A stretch of DNA of 64,000 nt from Emiliania huxleyi CCMP1516 (GCF_000372725.1 NW_005200982.1:1014014-1078013); one strand, 5' to 3'; positions 9,910 through 22,174 are shown, numbered from the stretch's first letter. A program made the numbers and translations. Notes: generated by a model from the sequence alone, not told the origin.

Positions 9910-11848
9910 ATGGCCGGTTTGGGCGTGATCGATACGGGCGTGATCGATACTTTTGGGGCGGAGATTGTCGACGCAAGCGAGCCACTCGAGCCTAGCTTTG
10001 AGATCCAGACGGGGAGCGCGCAGATCGTTCTCAAGGGCGAGGACGCGTACGGCTCGCGCAAGCTCGTGCTTGAGTCCTCCGACGAGCTGCACGTGACATT
10101 TGTATGTGACGGCCATGGCGGTGCCGCCGCGGCGCAGCTGTGTGCCGACAAACTGTTGCCGATTCTCATCGAGGAGGCGCGCGGCGACGGCTCGACAGCC
10201 AGCCTGCAGCGCGCCGCGACAAGAGCGTGCGCAAGGCTGCACGCCGAGGCGCGGGCGGCTTCGACTGCTGGCAGCACCCTCACCTGCATCATCGTGCACC
10301 CGGGGCGGCGCGAAGTGACGGCGTTCAATCTGGGCGACTCGGTGGCGTCCTCACGGCACATAGACACCGCCCCCTCCTCTTATCGGATCCGTTCCTCTCG
10401 CATCTGCTGCATATGGACGGTGCTGGGAAATGAATCAGTTAACAACGAACCACGAATGATCAGGCGGCGTGGATGGTTCCCCGAGACGGCTCCGCCGCCA
10501 CCCTCCTCGCCGAGGTGCACCGTACCCCGACACGTCCGCAGGGGAGGCGCCTCCCCCTTCACCTCACAATAACTAATAGGTGTGCTGCGCAGCGTGCCCT
10601 CAGAGACCGATGCATGTCTTAAGAATAGTCAATCGGTAATGAATAGGTCCCTGCGTTTGCGTGCGGGCCGGTCCTCCGTGCTACTAGGATCGTGCAGCAC
10701 TACTGACTGGCTGTCTCCATAGGACCACCGGCTCGACACGTCGGAAGCGGAGCGAGAGCGAGTGATTGCTCTGGGCGGCCGTCTCGCACATGCACGCGGT
10801 CTCTCAGGTTAATAATGATCAATAATTATTATTGAATACTCTATGGGCGGCCGTCTCGCACATGCACGCGGTCTCTCAGGTGAATAATGATCAATAATTA
10901 TTATTTAATAACCTATGGGCGGCCGCCTCGCACATGCACGCGGTCTCTCAGGTTAATAATGATCAATAATTATTATTTAATAATAATTATTATTTAATAA
11001 TCTATGGGCGGCCGCCTCGCACATGCACGCGGTCTCTCGGTTTAAGAAGGAACAATAAATCAAATTTAATACTAAAAATTTTTTAATAATTTAAGAGCGG
11101 AAGGGTGGCATATGCACGCGGTCTCTCAGTCTGTCAGGGATGGGGATTCGGGAGTTCGGGGGAGATGGGGATATCAGCCTGTCGGCGGGAGGATGCGAAG
11201 ATCAACAGAGGAGCTCCCCTGTTCTGCAAAGAGTCAGGGACTGGTGGCCGATTGCTCCATTATTTCCATTCCGAAAATCCGACCCCCTCCCCTCCTCCCA
11301 GCGGCGCCGACTTCCTCGTCTGCTCCGACGGCGTCTGGGACGCCCTCCCCGCCGAGGCGGAGATCCGCCGAGATAGAGCCGAGATAGAGCCGAGATAGTT
11401 AGAGCCGAGATCCGCCGAGATCCGCCGAGATCCGCCGAGATCCGCCGAGATCCGCCGATGTGCGCCGGCCGCCGAGGTCGCAACCCTCCGCACGCCTCGG
11501 ACACCGTCTGCCAAGGCGGTGCAGGGAGAGGAGTCTGGCCGCCTCGGTGCTGCGGACGAGTTTTATTCTTTTCCTCGCAGGCGGTGCTGGCGACGGTCCG
11601 CGGGATGATGCGCTCGCCCGTCACCCTGGCGCGCACCTCCAGACTATCGCACTTCGTCCCTCCAAACTATCGCACCTCGCGCCCTCGACAGTCGTCCATT
11701 CGACATGACACAGGCGAGTTTGGCAATCCGCCCAGGCCCCTAATTCTAACCAGTTCTTCCTCAGCGATTTTCATGATCGCAGGCGGCGTCTGCCATCGTC
11801 GAGTCTGCGCTGAACCAGAGGCGTGCGGCTGCCATACCCGGCTGCTAG
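9910..11848 (+). CDS. PP2C-type Ser/Thr protein phosphatase, split by repeated intron units
   Basis: Exon 1 (9910-10341) starts MAGLGVIDTG and contains KGEDAYGSR, FVCDGHGGAAAA (metal-binding DGHGG), STAGSTLTCIIVHP and AFNLGDS, which match PP2C motifs in order; the GDS|GT donor is at 10342. A second exon from 10723 reads DHRLDTSEAERERVIALGG and RLAHARGLS (the motif between the acidic loop and the Gly-rich strand). Its end is then repeated four more times to 11129. Later come SGADFLVCSDGVWDALP (about 11310-11358, the DG metal site) and a possible last exon 11789-11848 ending AIPGC. The stretch after 11129 cannot be traced cleanly and no final DN-type motif is seen, so the gene may be degenerate or partly mis-read. 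Confidence 0.72.
10773..11129 (+). repeat. Five copies of a 35-bp exon end separated by AT-rich spacers (PP2C)
   Basis: The exon end GGGCGGCCGTCTCGCACATG (first 20 of 35 bases) starts at 10773, 10845, 10917 and 11006. A shortened copy lies at about 11109-11129. Spacing is 72, 72, 89 and about 100 bp. The spacers are TTAATAATGATCAATAATTA-like. Each copy reads RLAHARGLS in the coding frame. The first copy ends CTCTCAG|GT, a good donor. Confidence 0.9.
11375..11459. repeat. GAGATCCGCC / GAGATAGAGCC minisatellite in PP2C intron
   Basis: Runs of CCGAGATAGAG and then CCGAGATCCG decamers between the DGVWDALP exon and the next plausible acceptor. It belongs to the window-wide GAGAT-core family. Confidence 0.8.
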
Positions 11849-11921
11849 TATGTGTTCCTCCTCGCTCTCTCGGCGAATCTGGGCTGATGACCCCGCTAGG
11901 CACGCGTATGACTGCGACGGG

Positions 11922-12429
11922 TACCGCCGGCCAAGAGACGACACGACGGCGAGATGTAGCCGAGATGTGGGGAGATGCGGGGAGATATGGTACCGCCGGC
12001 CAAGAGACGACACGACGGCGAGATGTAGCCGAGATGTGGGGAGATGCGGGGAGATATGGTACCGCCGGCCAAGAGACGACACGACGGCGAGATGTAGCCG
12101 AGATCTGGGGAGATACGGGGAGATATGGTACCGCCGGCCAAGAGACGACACGACGGCGAGATGTAGCCGAGATGTGGGGAGATGCGGGGAGATATGGTAC
12201 CGCCGGCCAAGAGACGACACGACGGCGAGATGTAGCCGAGATCTGGGGAGATGCGGGGAGATATGGTACCGCCGGCCAAGAGACGACACGACGGCGAGAT
12301 GTAGCCGAGATGTGGGGAGATGCGGGGAGATATGGTACCGCCGGCCAAGAGACGACACGACGGCGAGATGTAGCCGAGATGTGGGGGGATGCGGGGAGAT
12401 ATGGTACCGCCGGCCAAGAGACGAGATGA
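11922..12429. repeat. 69-bp tandem repeat, seven units plus a partial
   Basis: Units start at 11922, 11991, 12060, 12129, 12198, 12267 and 12336, with a partial at 12405. Each starts TACCGCCGGCCAAGAGACGA and ends in four GAGAT-core motifs. The unit is a multiple of three, so several frames stay open for about 160-200 codons (for example a 23-residue unit starting YRRPRDDTTARC). I treat these as non-coding read-through and not as a gene. Variation is limited to GATGTG/GATCTG and GATGCG/GATACG changes. Confidence 0.93.
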
Positions 12430-14507
12430 CGAGCGGGGAGGGGCGGGGAGAAGGAGAAGAGTGGCGGAAAGACTAGCTGGCAGGAGGAGCCACGGCGGCG
12501 AGATGGGCGGAGATTCGCAGAGGTTGCACCGGGCGCATCGGTCGTGAAACTCCTCCGCGTGAGGTTAATTAATTAGCCAATTACAATTAATTAATGAGAA
12601 CAGGCCCTCCTGCTCCGCGTGAGACGCAGCGACGAGGCCGAGGCGTGGCAGCGCCATCTCTCCCCAGATCTCCCCTTCTCTCCCCTATCTCCAGTATCTG
12701 TCACCTGCCTCACTCTCTCTCTCTCTCATCTCTTCTCTTGCCTCGACTCCCCTCTGTGACCCTCCCTGCCTCTGCCTCCGTGGCCTTCTCTGCCCCTCTT
12801 GCCACCCCCCTCTCTGGCTCCCGGAGAGGCTTGAGCCCTGGCCTCAAGGGCATGCCCCGCCGCTGCTCAGATGCTCCCTGCCGGCGGCTGCCTCGGCTGC
12901 TCCTGACTCGGCGCGAGGCACCTCCCACATACTTGCGCATCCGCTGCCGAGCTGCAGCCCCGCTGCTGTTCGACTGCCATCTCGCACCTCGCGGCTGGCT
13001 GCTGGAGCTCCGCTGCGGCTGCTGCATCTCTGGCGTCGTCGGGGGGGGGGGGGGGGGGACTTTCCTCTCCTTCCCCCTCCTCTCCTTCTCCCTCCCGCCC
13101 CCTCCTCTCCCTCTCCCTCCCTCCCCTCTCCCTACCGTAGTGAGTACAGCGCGTGCCGACCAATGCATGGTGGATGCAAGAGGCTGCGGGGCGGCCGGCA
13201 GCATGGCAAGGAGTAAGTCAGCATGACAGAATGGTGTGAGACGCGGGGGGCGTGCCCCCGTACCCCGGACTGCACGTTCGGTAGCAACGTGTAGCATGCT
13301 CTGGCCAATGGGCTGCTCGGGGTCGCGAACGGGGTCCGGTCGGCATCTGGACGACAGCCGACCCCACACACAGCGTCGGAGTAGGTGGACAAGAACGTCT
13401 CTCTGCACCTCATATACCTTTCGCATACTGCGATCTCTGTACGTTTGTATGTATGTAGTTTGCGCGGTATTTTTCTTCTTTTTCAAGCCGCTCCAAGATT
13501 TTAAGCCTCTGACACGGACGCCCACCGGGCCGTTCGTAACGAATTGACAGATTCCCCGATTCGGCAAACGCCAAACCCCGCAAAGTGACCCGTTTTTACA
13601 CCCACCCACGCCCGTGCGCGCGTATCTTAGCTAAGGTACGCGGCCACACGCGCTGGCGCGCACGGCAACCGGGACTTACACGCGCGACACGAGGGACTGT
13701 GTATCCGTGCCTGCCTCGGGGGAGCGGAGGAACGACTCCGACGCAAGCTCTGTATGTATGTAGTAAGGTGAAGAACAGTCAGGCTCGGACTGGACACCAA
13801 CGCGGTATGGGTGGACGCAAGACAGATGATGACGACACGCACGAGCGACACACAGACACAAACAAGCTCACAAGACACACAGCCAGCTGGCTGCCACACA
13901 TCCTGAGTGGGCGTACACACATCACTCAGGCCACGTCCCCCCTGTCGCCCCCCCCAGCACTCCAAGGTGCCAAGAGACAAACAACAGCACAACAACACAG
14001 ACAGGCGACAGGGGCGAACGTGTGAGACTAGAGCAGGCTTGCTCCGCCTCTAGCAATCTCGTCGCCGGCCGCAAGGCACGGACGAGACCGTGTGTGGGGT
14101 CTTGTGAGGTGTCTATGGACGCCCTCCTCACAGGCTATTGGCCAGCCGCTAGCCCTAACTCGCACTCATGGGTGACGACAGTTCATTGGATGAGTGGTTG
14201 CGAGCAGAGGCGCGTGTGCCTCCCACAATCTCTCGCACAATCTCTCGAACCCAGTGAGCGCGGCAGTGATGACTGCCCCATCCTCTCCGAAGATTCGTTC
14301 ACCGGCTTCTCCGACTGCGCTGATTGGTAGGGCCCCCAAGGGCCTAGAAATCGCGCCTCCCTCTCCCTTGTCTCCCAGTAGCTAAAAGACCCGCTTCTCT
14401 CAAACGTCGCTCCAATTTTTCCAACCAAAAATCGCAAATGCCCAAATCCCGCTAAACACATCCCGACGGGGGGGTGGGCGCGCGGTCGGCGGCCGTTTTG
14501 CAGGGAG
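12430..14507. other. Intergenic with repeat fragments, no supported gene
   Basis: Contains a TCCTCCGCGTGAG direct-repeat pair (12551-12563 and 12611-12623) around AT-rich filler that looks like one intron unit, and pyrimidine- and G-rich tracts. It also holds a dispersed repeat at 13745-13920 shared with 41700-41890, and a segment at 14015-14055 that reappears inverted near 39245-39300. The long frames here have the composition of repeats and I do not call them. Confidence 0.55.
13745..13920. repeat. Dispersed repeat containing GGACACCAACGCGGTATGGG
   Basis: Shared with 41700-41890 over about 170 bp, including the AAACAAGCTCACAAGACACA and AGCCAGCTGGCTGCCACACA segments. Shorter parts occur at 19845-19925 and 44445-44515. 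It is non-coding and probably a degraded transposable element. Confidence 0.75.
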
Positions 14508-16529
14508 GTGTGCATGCGGGGGCTCAGCGAAGACCCCTGCCAGCTGAGCAGTCGGGTGTTCCGCGACCCGCATATAAACTTTGCCTACGGAGGCTCTGCC
14601 GACATTCGCGGCCGACAAAACGCAGTCTACAACTTCCTGTCTGCGCCCGGCTTCTCCGTCAATGTAAAGACCGAAGCGGCGGTCTTCAAGATCCACAATG
14701 GCGCCCTGACTGTCAACGGGTCATTCTTGACGGAGGCACACACGGTGACGCGCTTTGCATCCCAGCGGAGTGCGACCGCCTCCTTCTGGGCCTCCGAGCT
14801 CGACGACAACAACTTTGGCTGGCAGACGATAACCGGAACTTGTGTCGGCCGGCCGTTCAAGTTTGGGAACCGCGGCCACAAGACGTGCTATGGCCTCAAG
14901 ATAGATATGGCCTACTCGTCCGCCACCTTCGAGTTTGGTAACTGGACGGTCATCGTACGCGGCATGCCGTCTTGCGACGGCTGTCTTGTCGCTGGGCCCA
15001 AGCACCGGCTGGATGTGAGCTTCAGTGCGCGCGGCGACGCTCTGACCCGCGATAAGCCGCATGGCATCATCGGGCAGTCCTATGCCACACCAGGCCTTGA
15101 GCGGCACGGCAAGAAGGACGTCTACCCGTGGGCAGGCTCTTACACCACCAGCGCCCAGGCCGAGGGCGCCATCGATGGCACGGCGTCGGACTACGAGGTG
15201 GCGAGCGCCCACGCGACCGAGTTCACTTTTTCGAGGTTCACGGCGGCAAAGGGCTCGCCTGCGGAGGGCACAAAAGGCGTGATCGAGGCCTCGTCCATCG
15301 ACCGTGTCGCGGACCCCGCCACCGAACCGCAGCGTCGCCGGCTGTCAGAGGCGCCGTGCCCTCCGCCGTCGGCGGGAGGATCGACGGGCGAGCCCGCTGT
15401 CAGCGCGCCCCCTCCCGAGCCGCCGCTGCCACCGCCTCCCTTTTATTACAGCCCCGCGCCGCCGGATGTGTACAACCCCTCTCTCGCCGGCTGGGGGAAG
15501 ATCGACGACTACTACTGCGTCGGGAAAACTGGCTCTCTCTCGACTCCTTTCAACGCTAGGGGAGCAAGTTGCTGGTGCAAGCCAGGCGGCAGCGACTCAG
15601 CCGACAATCCGAGCCCAATACTGACCGCGGCCGCCTGTGCCGCCTTGGCGGATGAGCTAAACTCCCACGCCTTCACTTTTGACAACAACAAAATGTGCGA
15701 TATCTTATCCTGCGACGGCCGTAAGGACATCCACTACCAGAATTTACCTCCCTGTGAGGGTGGCTCCACCAGCAACNNNNNNNNNNNNNNNNNNNNNNNN
15801 NNNNNNNNNNNNNNNNNNNNNNNNNNNNNNNNNNNNNNNNNNNNNNNNNNNNNNNNNNNNNNNNNNNNNNNNNNNNACCAGCAACTGCTACGACGAGGAC
15901 GCGTTCCCGTTCCCGAACTGCCCGGACTACTGCCTGCGCGGGATGGGATTCGGGCGTGAGTGTTTCAAACTGGGATTTGAAGAGTCCTCTTTTGCAACAC
16001 GATGTACTACGCCCCGCATGGCCCATCACCGGGACAAACATGCTACATGAAGACGATCTTTCCAGCACGGTTTGGCGTCGACTCCTTGTTAGGTTATTAC
16101 CATGGGCGTTGGCAGGACCCCTGGGCCGGCTGGGCAGCAAACAGTACGTGGGAAGGGGACCACATGGTCCACGGGGACAGCGTGGGAAGGGGACCCTGGC
16201 CCAAGCTTGCCCCCTTGGGCAAATATGGGTGCAGCGATTGCGACGACTGCGAGTACAGTGGATGCGTACGCGGCTACTCCGGTGGCGCCCAGGAATGCAG
16301 GAACGCGAGGGCCAACAGACCAGAAAACGGGAAAACGGCCTGCGTTTACGCGCGCCCAGTTGGGGCGACGTGTGTACCGGGAACCGCCGACTTTGCCCCG
16401 GTGGGGACACTGCCGATGGACGCAGAAGCGTGGCAAGACCTCAGGTACCCCGATGGGAGCAGAGCTCGCGCTGCCGGGCTCGCGGATGAAGCCCAGCGCC
16501 AATACCTTTACCCGCACAATCTCTCCTGA
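14508..16529 (+). CDS. VWD-like extracellular protein with Cys-rich C-terminal part, interrupted by a gap
   Basis: The first frame (14508-15776) begins MCMRGLSEDPCQLSSRVFRD and continues DPHINFAYGGSADIRGR and YNFLSAPGFSVNVKTEA. A DPHI/F...G...D opening followed by a disulphide-bearing beta domain (TCVGRPFKFGNRGHKTCYG, MPSCDGCLVAGPKH) resembles von Willebrand D or root-cap-like modules. A Pro-rich linker (about residues 290-325) and a second Cys-rich module follow. After the 100-N gap, CYDEDAFPFPNCPDYCLRG continues in one frame, and YYAPHGPSPGQTCYMKTIFP to the stop at 16529 in another. A frameshift or an unseen intron must therefore lie near 15960-16002. No clear signal peptide is visible at this start, so an upstream exon is likely. 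Its role is probably surface or secreted; the function is not known. Confidence 0.6.
15777..15876. other. 100-N assembly gap with duplicated edges
   Basis: ACCAGCAAC occurs on both sides of the Ns (15768-15776 and 15877-15885). This suggests the contigs overlap and the true gap may be short, or that a tandem repeat collapsed here. Confidence 0.85.
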
Positions 16530-16897
16530 CTTCTTCCGCGGCTTGCGCACCGTCAGCAGCTGCGAGCGAGCAGGAGAGAGAGAAGCAGCTCGCCGCGGGG
16601 TAGGAGCGGCCACCTTGCTCGGTACCGCCCCTGCACAAGTTAGCCCACTTGTGCTGCGGTGGCAGCCCTCCTTCCAGTGTTGTGTGCGAGGGAGTGTTTT
16701 TGTCAACGATTGGTTTTCGCACGACCCTGTGCGACACCTCTGGAGCACGCTGGGAGCACTTGGAGTGCAGTTGGCTCACTCATACGACGTATGATAGAGA
16801 GTGATCAGAGCCGAGTCCTGAGCCATCGCGCATCGGTTGCGACGGTTGTTCGCGGAGAGCAGCACATATGACGGCTCGTTTTTGGTTTTTCAGCACC
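16530..16897. other. Intergenic, nothing recognised
   Basis: Only shadow frames are visible between the VWD-like gene and transposon copy 2. Confidence 0.5.
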
Positions 16898-16901
16898 AAC
16901 T

Positions 16902-17656
16902 GGGTTGTTGTGCGAGTATATGGGACACGATGTCTCAAATATGAGGGGTTTTGACTCCTACCGGCTCCTGACGCTATCTCTGGCAGCTCTAATGACCAGG
17001 ATCAGTAGTGTTGTGATAGAGGGTGCCCATACTAGCGCAGGAGCTCGCCACACTCGCCCGGACCGTCCCCTTCGGGGGCCGGTTCCGCAGCCCGCGAGAG
17101 CCGACAGCGGGGCCGTGCCGCGGGTGCCTACTGCCGAGTGCCACAAACACTGCGCCGTCCCGCCATCACCTACAGGCTGTCTTGTGTGATGGTTGGGATG
17201 TCCAAACGCCACCATCTTGGCTCTTGCGACCTCAAACCCGCGAACTGTATGGGTGGTCCTGACGTCGACAGACGCCCGAGGACCACGGTGAAGCTGAGCC
17301 GGAACGCGTCGACAAGTCTCGTCTGAGCCCGTGGCGGTCGCCGGCTGAGTCGCTGTGCACGGGCCGGTACCTCAGGCGTCACCTCCGCAGCCTCAGGTCT
17401 CACACTCCATCACCGCCGCCGGGACGCCGTCGGTGGCACGCTCGGCGGCGTACTTTCTGCAGCTCCATCTCGAGTACGGCGTCGAGCCTACTCACTCCTG
17501 TTGGTTCGGCACACTCGGTGGGGTCCACTGAGTGTGCCGAACGCGCGAGCGGTGCTTCCTGGCAGCGCGCGCAGGCTGCGGAGCTGCAACAAACTCGAGA
17601 CACGCTTTTTTGGGACATTTTCGACGCTTTTGTCCCATATACTCGCACAACAACCC
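16902..17656. mobile_element. Non-autonomous TIR DNA transposon, copy 2 (755 bp, inverted relative to copy 1)
   Basis: It has the same GGGTTGTTGTGCGAGTATAT termini and the same internal 13-bp-stem hairpin as 7161-7913, read in the opposite orientation. It is flanked by a different 4-bp target-site duplication, AACT (16898-16901 and 17657-17660). Two copies with different TSDs establish this as transposition and not segmental duplication. No coding capacity is visible. Confidence 0.92.
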
Positions 17657-18032
17657 AACTGACCAACATGCAACAAATTTGCCGGTGTGTGCGCCGGAGG
17701 CAGCGGCGTGTATTGTGGGTCGAAAATAAACGAGAAGAACGCGAGAGACTGTAGAGAGATGACAATAAAAGGGAGAAGAGGGAGACGCCATGCGAGACGC
17801 GCGGGAGAGGGCGCTGTACTTTGGCGGGAAGGCCGCCGGCAGAGACAGAGGTTCGGTTCCCGCCGCCCGGCGGGCGGGGTGGTGTGGCGTCAGCGAAGCA
17901 TGGCCGCTCCGGCTTCCACGACCCTTCGGGTCGTCGCCACCACCGCCGCCGCGCCGAGGGCGGAGGTGTAGCGCGTGCGCGTGTGCCAGCGCAAAGTCGA
18001 GCAGAGGCTGCTTGCCCGCCGCGGCGGGCTCC

Positions 18033-19252
<1,220 letters not shown>

Positions 19253-20353
19253 CCTGCTGGCGCGAGTGAAGGCTGAGGCGAGCGAGTGCCGCGAGGCCTG
19301 AGGCTGGAGCTTGTGGGGACCCCGCCACACCCCACCCTCCGGGTGTGTGACCAACTATGTTCGGAGCCTGGATAGGGTGTAGGCCGTTCGGAAGGTGGGT
19401 CGGGAGGGGATACCCCGCTAGGAATAGTCTCCCCCGACCCCGCCCGCCCGCCCGCCCGCCTGCCCTGCCCGCCTGGTCGATAAGATCTCTTCACCTTCTC
19501 ATTGGTGGAGTATAGGTACGAGGGTGGTGTGGCATCTCTTGCGGGTCTCGCCAGGGGCGCCTACTAACCTCGCTTGCGAGGGGCGTGTGGCATGTCTGAA
19601 CGGACTCGTGAGGGGCGCCTGCCAACCTCGCTTCGTCGAAGCGGCGCTCGGTACCCACACCCACCCAGGGCGCTGCAGATGTTGTTGAAGAGGGCGACAG
19701 AGTTGGAGCAATTCGCAGGATATAGTCAGACGGAAGCGCGTGTTTGAGATCAACGCGCGTCAGGCGAAAGACCGGGTGGGAAGGCCCTCAAGCACTTGGA
19801 GCATTGATTGATGGGAAGGCGAAACACAGTCCGACCAACGACTGGGACACCAACGCGGTATGGGTGGACGCTAGACGGGCGATGACGGTCACACAGGAGC
19901 GACACACAGAACCACAAGACAAGACACTCTGGAGCACTTGGAGTGCACTGAGCAGTGGTTTCTCAAAATCTTTTATCGAGCGCGCCGAGCTGCTCGACGC
20001 CGAGCAGCTCCAACCCCAACACGGAATGTGCGCTCGTTTCGATCGGCCCCCCATTTGCCTCGCCTCGCCGCCGCCCGCCCCGCACTCTCCGCAAATCGCG
20101 CTGCTCCCACCCCGCACCAAAATGCCACCGCGCACGCCACACGCGAGAGAGCGGCGAGGGTTTGGGCTGCCCACGCCGCGCCGCCGCGTCGCCCCGCGCA
20201 CCAGCGACGCCGTCCCAATCGCTCGACGCCTGCGCCCGACTCGCGCTCGCCGCAGCCCGCAGCCCGCAGCCCGCTGCCCGCTGCCCGCTGCCAGCTGCCC
20301 GCGACCCGCCGACGCGCGCGGTGCGGCCGTACCCGCGCAGGGAGCACCCGTAC
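19253..20353. other. Intergenic with repeat fragments
   Basis: No supported gene. It includes the empty target site of the TIR transposon (19822-19850) and a GCCCGCAGCCCGCTG-type short tandem repeat near 20255-20300. The first visible ATG of the following gene is at 20354, and an upstream exon cannot be excluded. Confidence 0.5.
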
Positions 20354-22009
20354 ATGCTGGACGGCGGGTCGCACGGCGACCTTCGGATGGAGCTCGAGCT
20401 CGCGCAGGCGATGGGCTCCTGCTCCACCGCCGACTCCCCCACAGACGAGGACGCCCCGCTCGCAGACTCTCCGCCCCGGCTGGTGGAGGCTGGCAGCCAG
20501 CCTGCAGGGGGCAGCAGAGGCGCGGGCTGCGGCAGCGGCGCGGCGGGCGCGGGCGCGGGGCGAGGCACTGCAGAGGGCTGCTCTTCCTCCTTCTCCGCCG
20601 CCGCCGCCGCCGCCGCCTCCTCTTGCTCTGCGTCGGGAAGGTGCGACGCTTCCGAGACACTTCCGAGACACTTCCAACGACAGACCTCCGAGACACGCCT
20701 CCAAGACGAGCCCTCTACGACGCCCCCTCGACCCCTCACGCCCCGCCTGGCCGTGCCCAGCTCCTCCTCCTCCTCTCGCGGCCGCGGCCGCGGCCGCCGT
20801 TCCGACGACCTACTACGCCTGTCTCTGCCCGGCGCGCCGATTGTGCTGAGGCGGAGGGGTGCGGCGGCGCAGCGGCGCGTCGCGCGGGGGGGAGGGGCGA
20901 GGGGGAGCCGGCTCGACGCGGCGCACGACGCCGCCGACTCGGTCGTCGCGAAGCATGATGAGCTCGGTCTCTCACCGACGTCTAATTAATTAACGGCCGA
21001 TTAATTAATTAACAGGTCGTCACAAACATGATGAGCTCGATCTTCCACCGGCTGCTGGCGCAGGCGGGGAGCCAGGTCCCGCCTCGCACCCTCGAGACGC
21101 ACCGCTCTGGGGAAGAGGACTCTCTGACTATCCTTCTCTCTCTTCTTATCAGGTCTCGCCCCGCAACCTCGAGACGCAACCTCCAGAAGGACGACGCTCT
21201 AACTGTGCTCCTTTCTCTCTCGCCTGACCAGGTCTCCTCGCATCTCGAGACGCAGTACGTTGAGGCTGTACAGTAACGATTCTTCTGACTACTGTTCTTC
21301 TTCTGACCAGGTCTCCTCGCATCTCGAGACGCATGACCTCGCCCTCGCCCTCGAGACTTTGCGCGTCGGCGAGCACTCCGCCGCCAAGCAGCTGGGGGAG
21401 GCCTCTTCATTATTAACTAATGAATTGATGGCTCACTAGGCGAGCACTCTGCCGCCAGCAGCTGGAGGGAGGGCGGCCTCTTCAGTATTAATTAGTTAAT
21501 TATTAATGGTTCACTAGGCGAGCACTCTGCTGCCAAGCAGCTGGGGGAGGCCTCTTCATTATTAACTAATAAATTAATGGTTCACTAGGCGAGCACTCTG
21601 CCGCCAGCAGCTGAGGGAGGGAGGCCTCTTCATTATTAATTCGTTAATTATTAATGGTTCACTAGGCGAGCACTCCGCCGCCAGCAGCTGGAGGGAGGGC
21701 GGCCTCCGCCTCTCTGCAGACAGCGGCGTCGCGAAGAGAAGCCTCGTCCGCTCGCGCGGGGGAGGGGGAGGGCGGCGGAGGCACGCGGCCTTAAACGCCG
21801 ACGCGCTGCACCGGTTCGGACTGGCGCCGGCCGCTACCTCCCCCGCCGCCGCCCCCCCCGTGGCCCTCTTCGCTGGCGCGGACGCGACCTCTCCGCTGGC
21901 CGGCGCCCACGCGCACTCCGCCGCCTTCTTCTCCGTCGGAGGCGGCGGCACACGCCGAGCCGAGTCTTGTCTTAGTGGGCACTGTCGCTGTGAGACGATG
22001 GCTCTTCTT
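20354..22009 (+). CDS. Unrecognised multi-exon gene with serial duplicated intron units
   Basis: A plausible path starts at 20354 (MLDGGSHGDLRMELELAQAM) and runs to an AAG|GTGCGA donor at 20640. It resumes after CCCAG at about 20760 (SSSSSRGRGRGRRSDDLL, then LRLSLPGAPIVLRRRG) and passes LDAAHDAADS into VVTNMMSSIFHRLLAQAGSQ (from 21016). It continues with VSSHLETHDLALALETLRVG (from 21311) and GEHSAASSWREGGLRLSADS (from 21666), then an Ala-rich tail. Good pyrimidine tracts and CCAG or CTAG acceptors on the + strand support this orientation. Three separate duplicated-intron sites lie in it. No family is recognised and the ends are uncertain. Confidence 0.4.
20942..21043 (+). repeat. Direct-repeat pair bracketing an AT-rich intron
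   Basis: GTCGTCGCGAAGCATGATGA at 20942 and GTCGTCACAAACATGATGAG at 21016 (offset 74). The filler between is TCTAATTAATTAACGGCC-like and ends TTAACAG. Splicing from the first GT to this AG would remove one copy plus the filler. Confidence 0.85.
21076..21334 (+). repeat. Four diverged copies of an exon start, each behind its own acceptor
   Basis: GTCCCGCCTCGCACCCTCGA (21076), GTCTCGCCCCGCAACCTCGA (21153), GTCTCCTCGCATCTCGAGAC (21232) and the same again at 21311. The last three follow TATCAG, GACCAG and GACCAG behind TTCTT-rich tracts. The offsets are 77, 79 and 79 bp. The copies differ by several substitutions, so this set looks older than the AT-rich sets. Confidence 0.85.
21369..21690 (+). 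repeat. Five copies of GCGAGCACTCxGCCGCC units with AT-rich spacers
   Basis: Copies start at 21369, 21440, 21528, 21599 and 21666. Each is followed by CAGCAGCTGG, GGCCTCTTCA and TTAATTAxTTAAT filler ending TCACTAG. TAG|GC acceptors and AG|GC donors would be GC-AG introns. Confidence 0.9.
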
Positions 22010-22174
22010 TTCGGTAGGCCGAGTCGCGCCGCGGCGTCGCTCTGTCTGTCGGTCGGTGATGGGGCGGCGGCCGCCGTGCTGACACGGGATGCGATTGGGG
22101 CCGTAGGTTCGCTCTTTCGCCGGTGCTGGAGCGGCGGCCGCCGTATGGGTCGTGCCGCGCGAGGGTGGAGGAGG

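Noticed and set aside
11771-12476. Apparent repeat proteins on both strands (23-residue units)
   Set aside because: They arise from a 69-bp tandem repeat whose length is a multiple of three; no start context, no other domain, and several frames are open at once.
12594-13609. Hypothetical proteins on both strands at 12.6-13.6 kb
   Set aside because: Pyrimidine-rich and simple-sequence frames, with equal openness on both strands and no motif.
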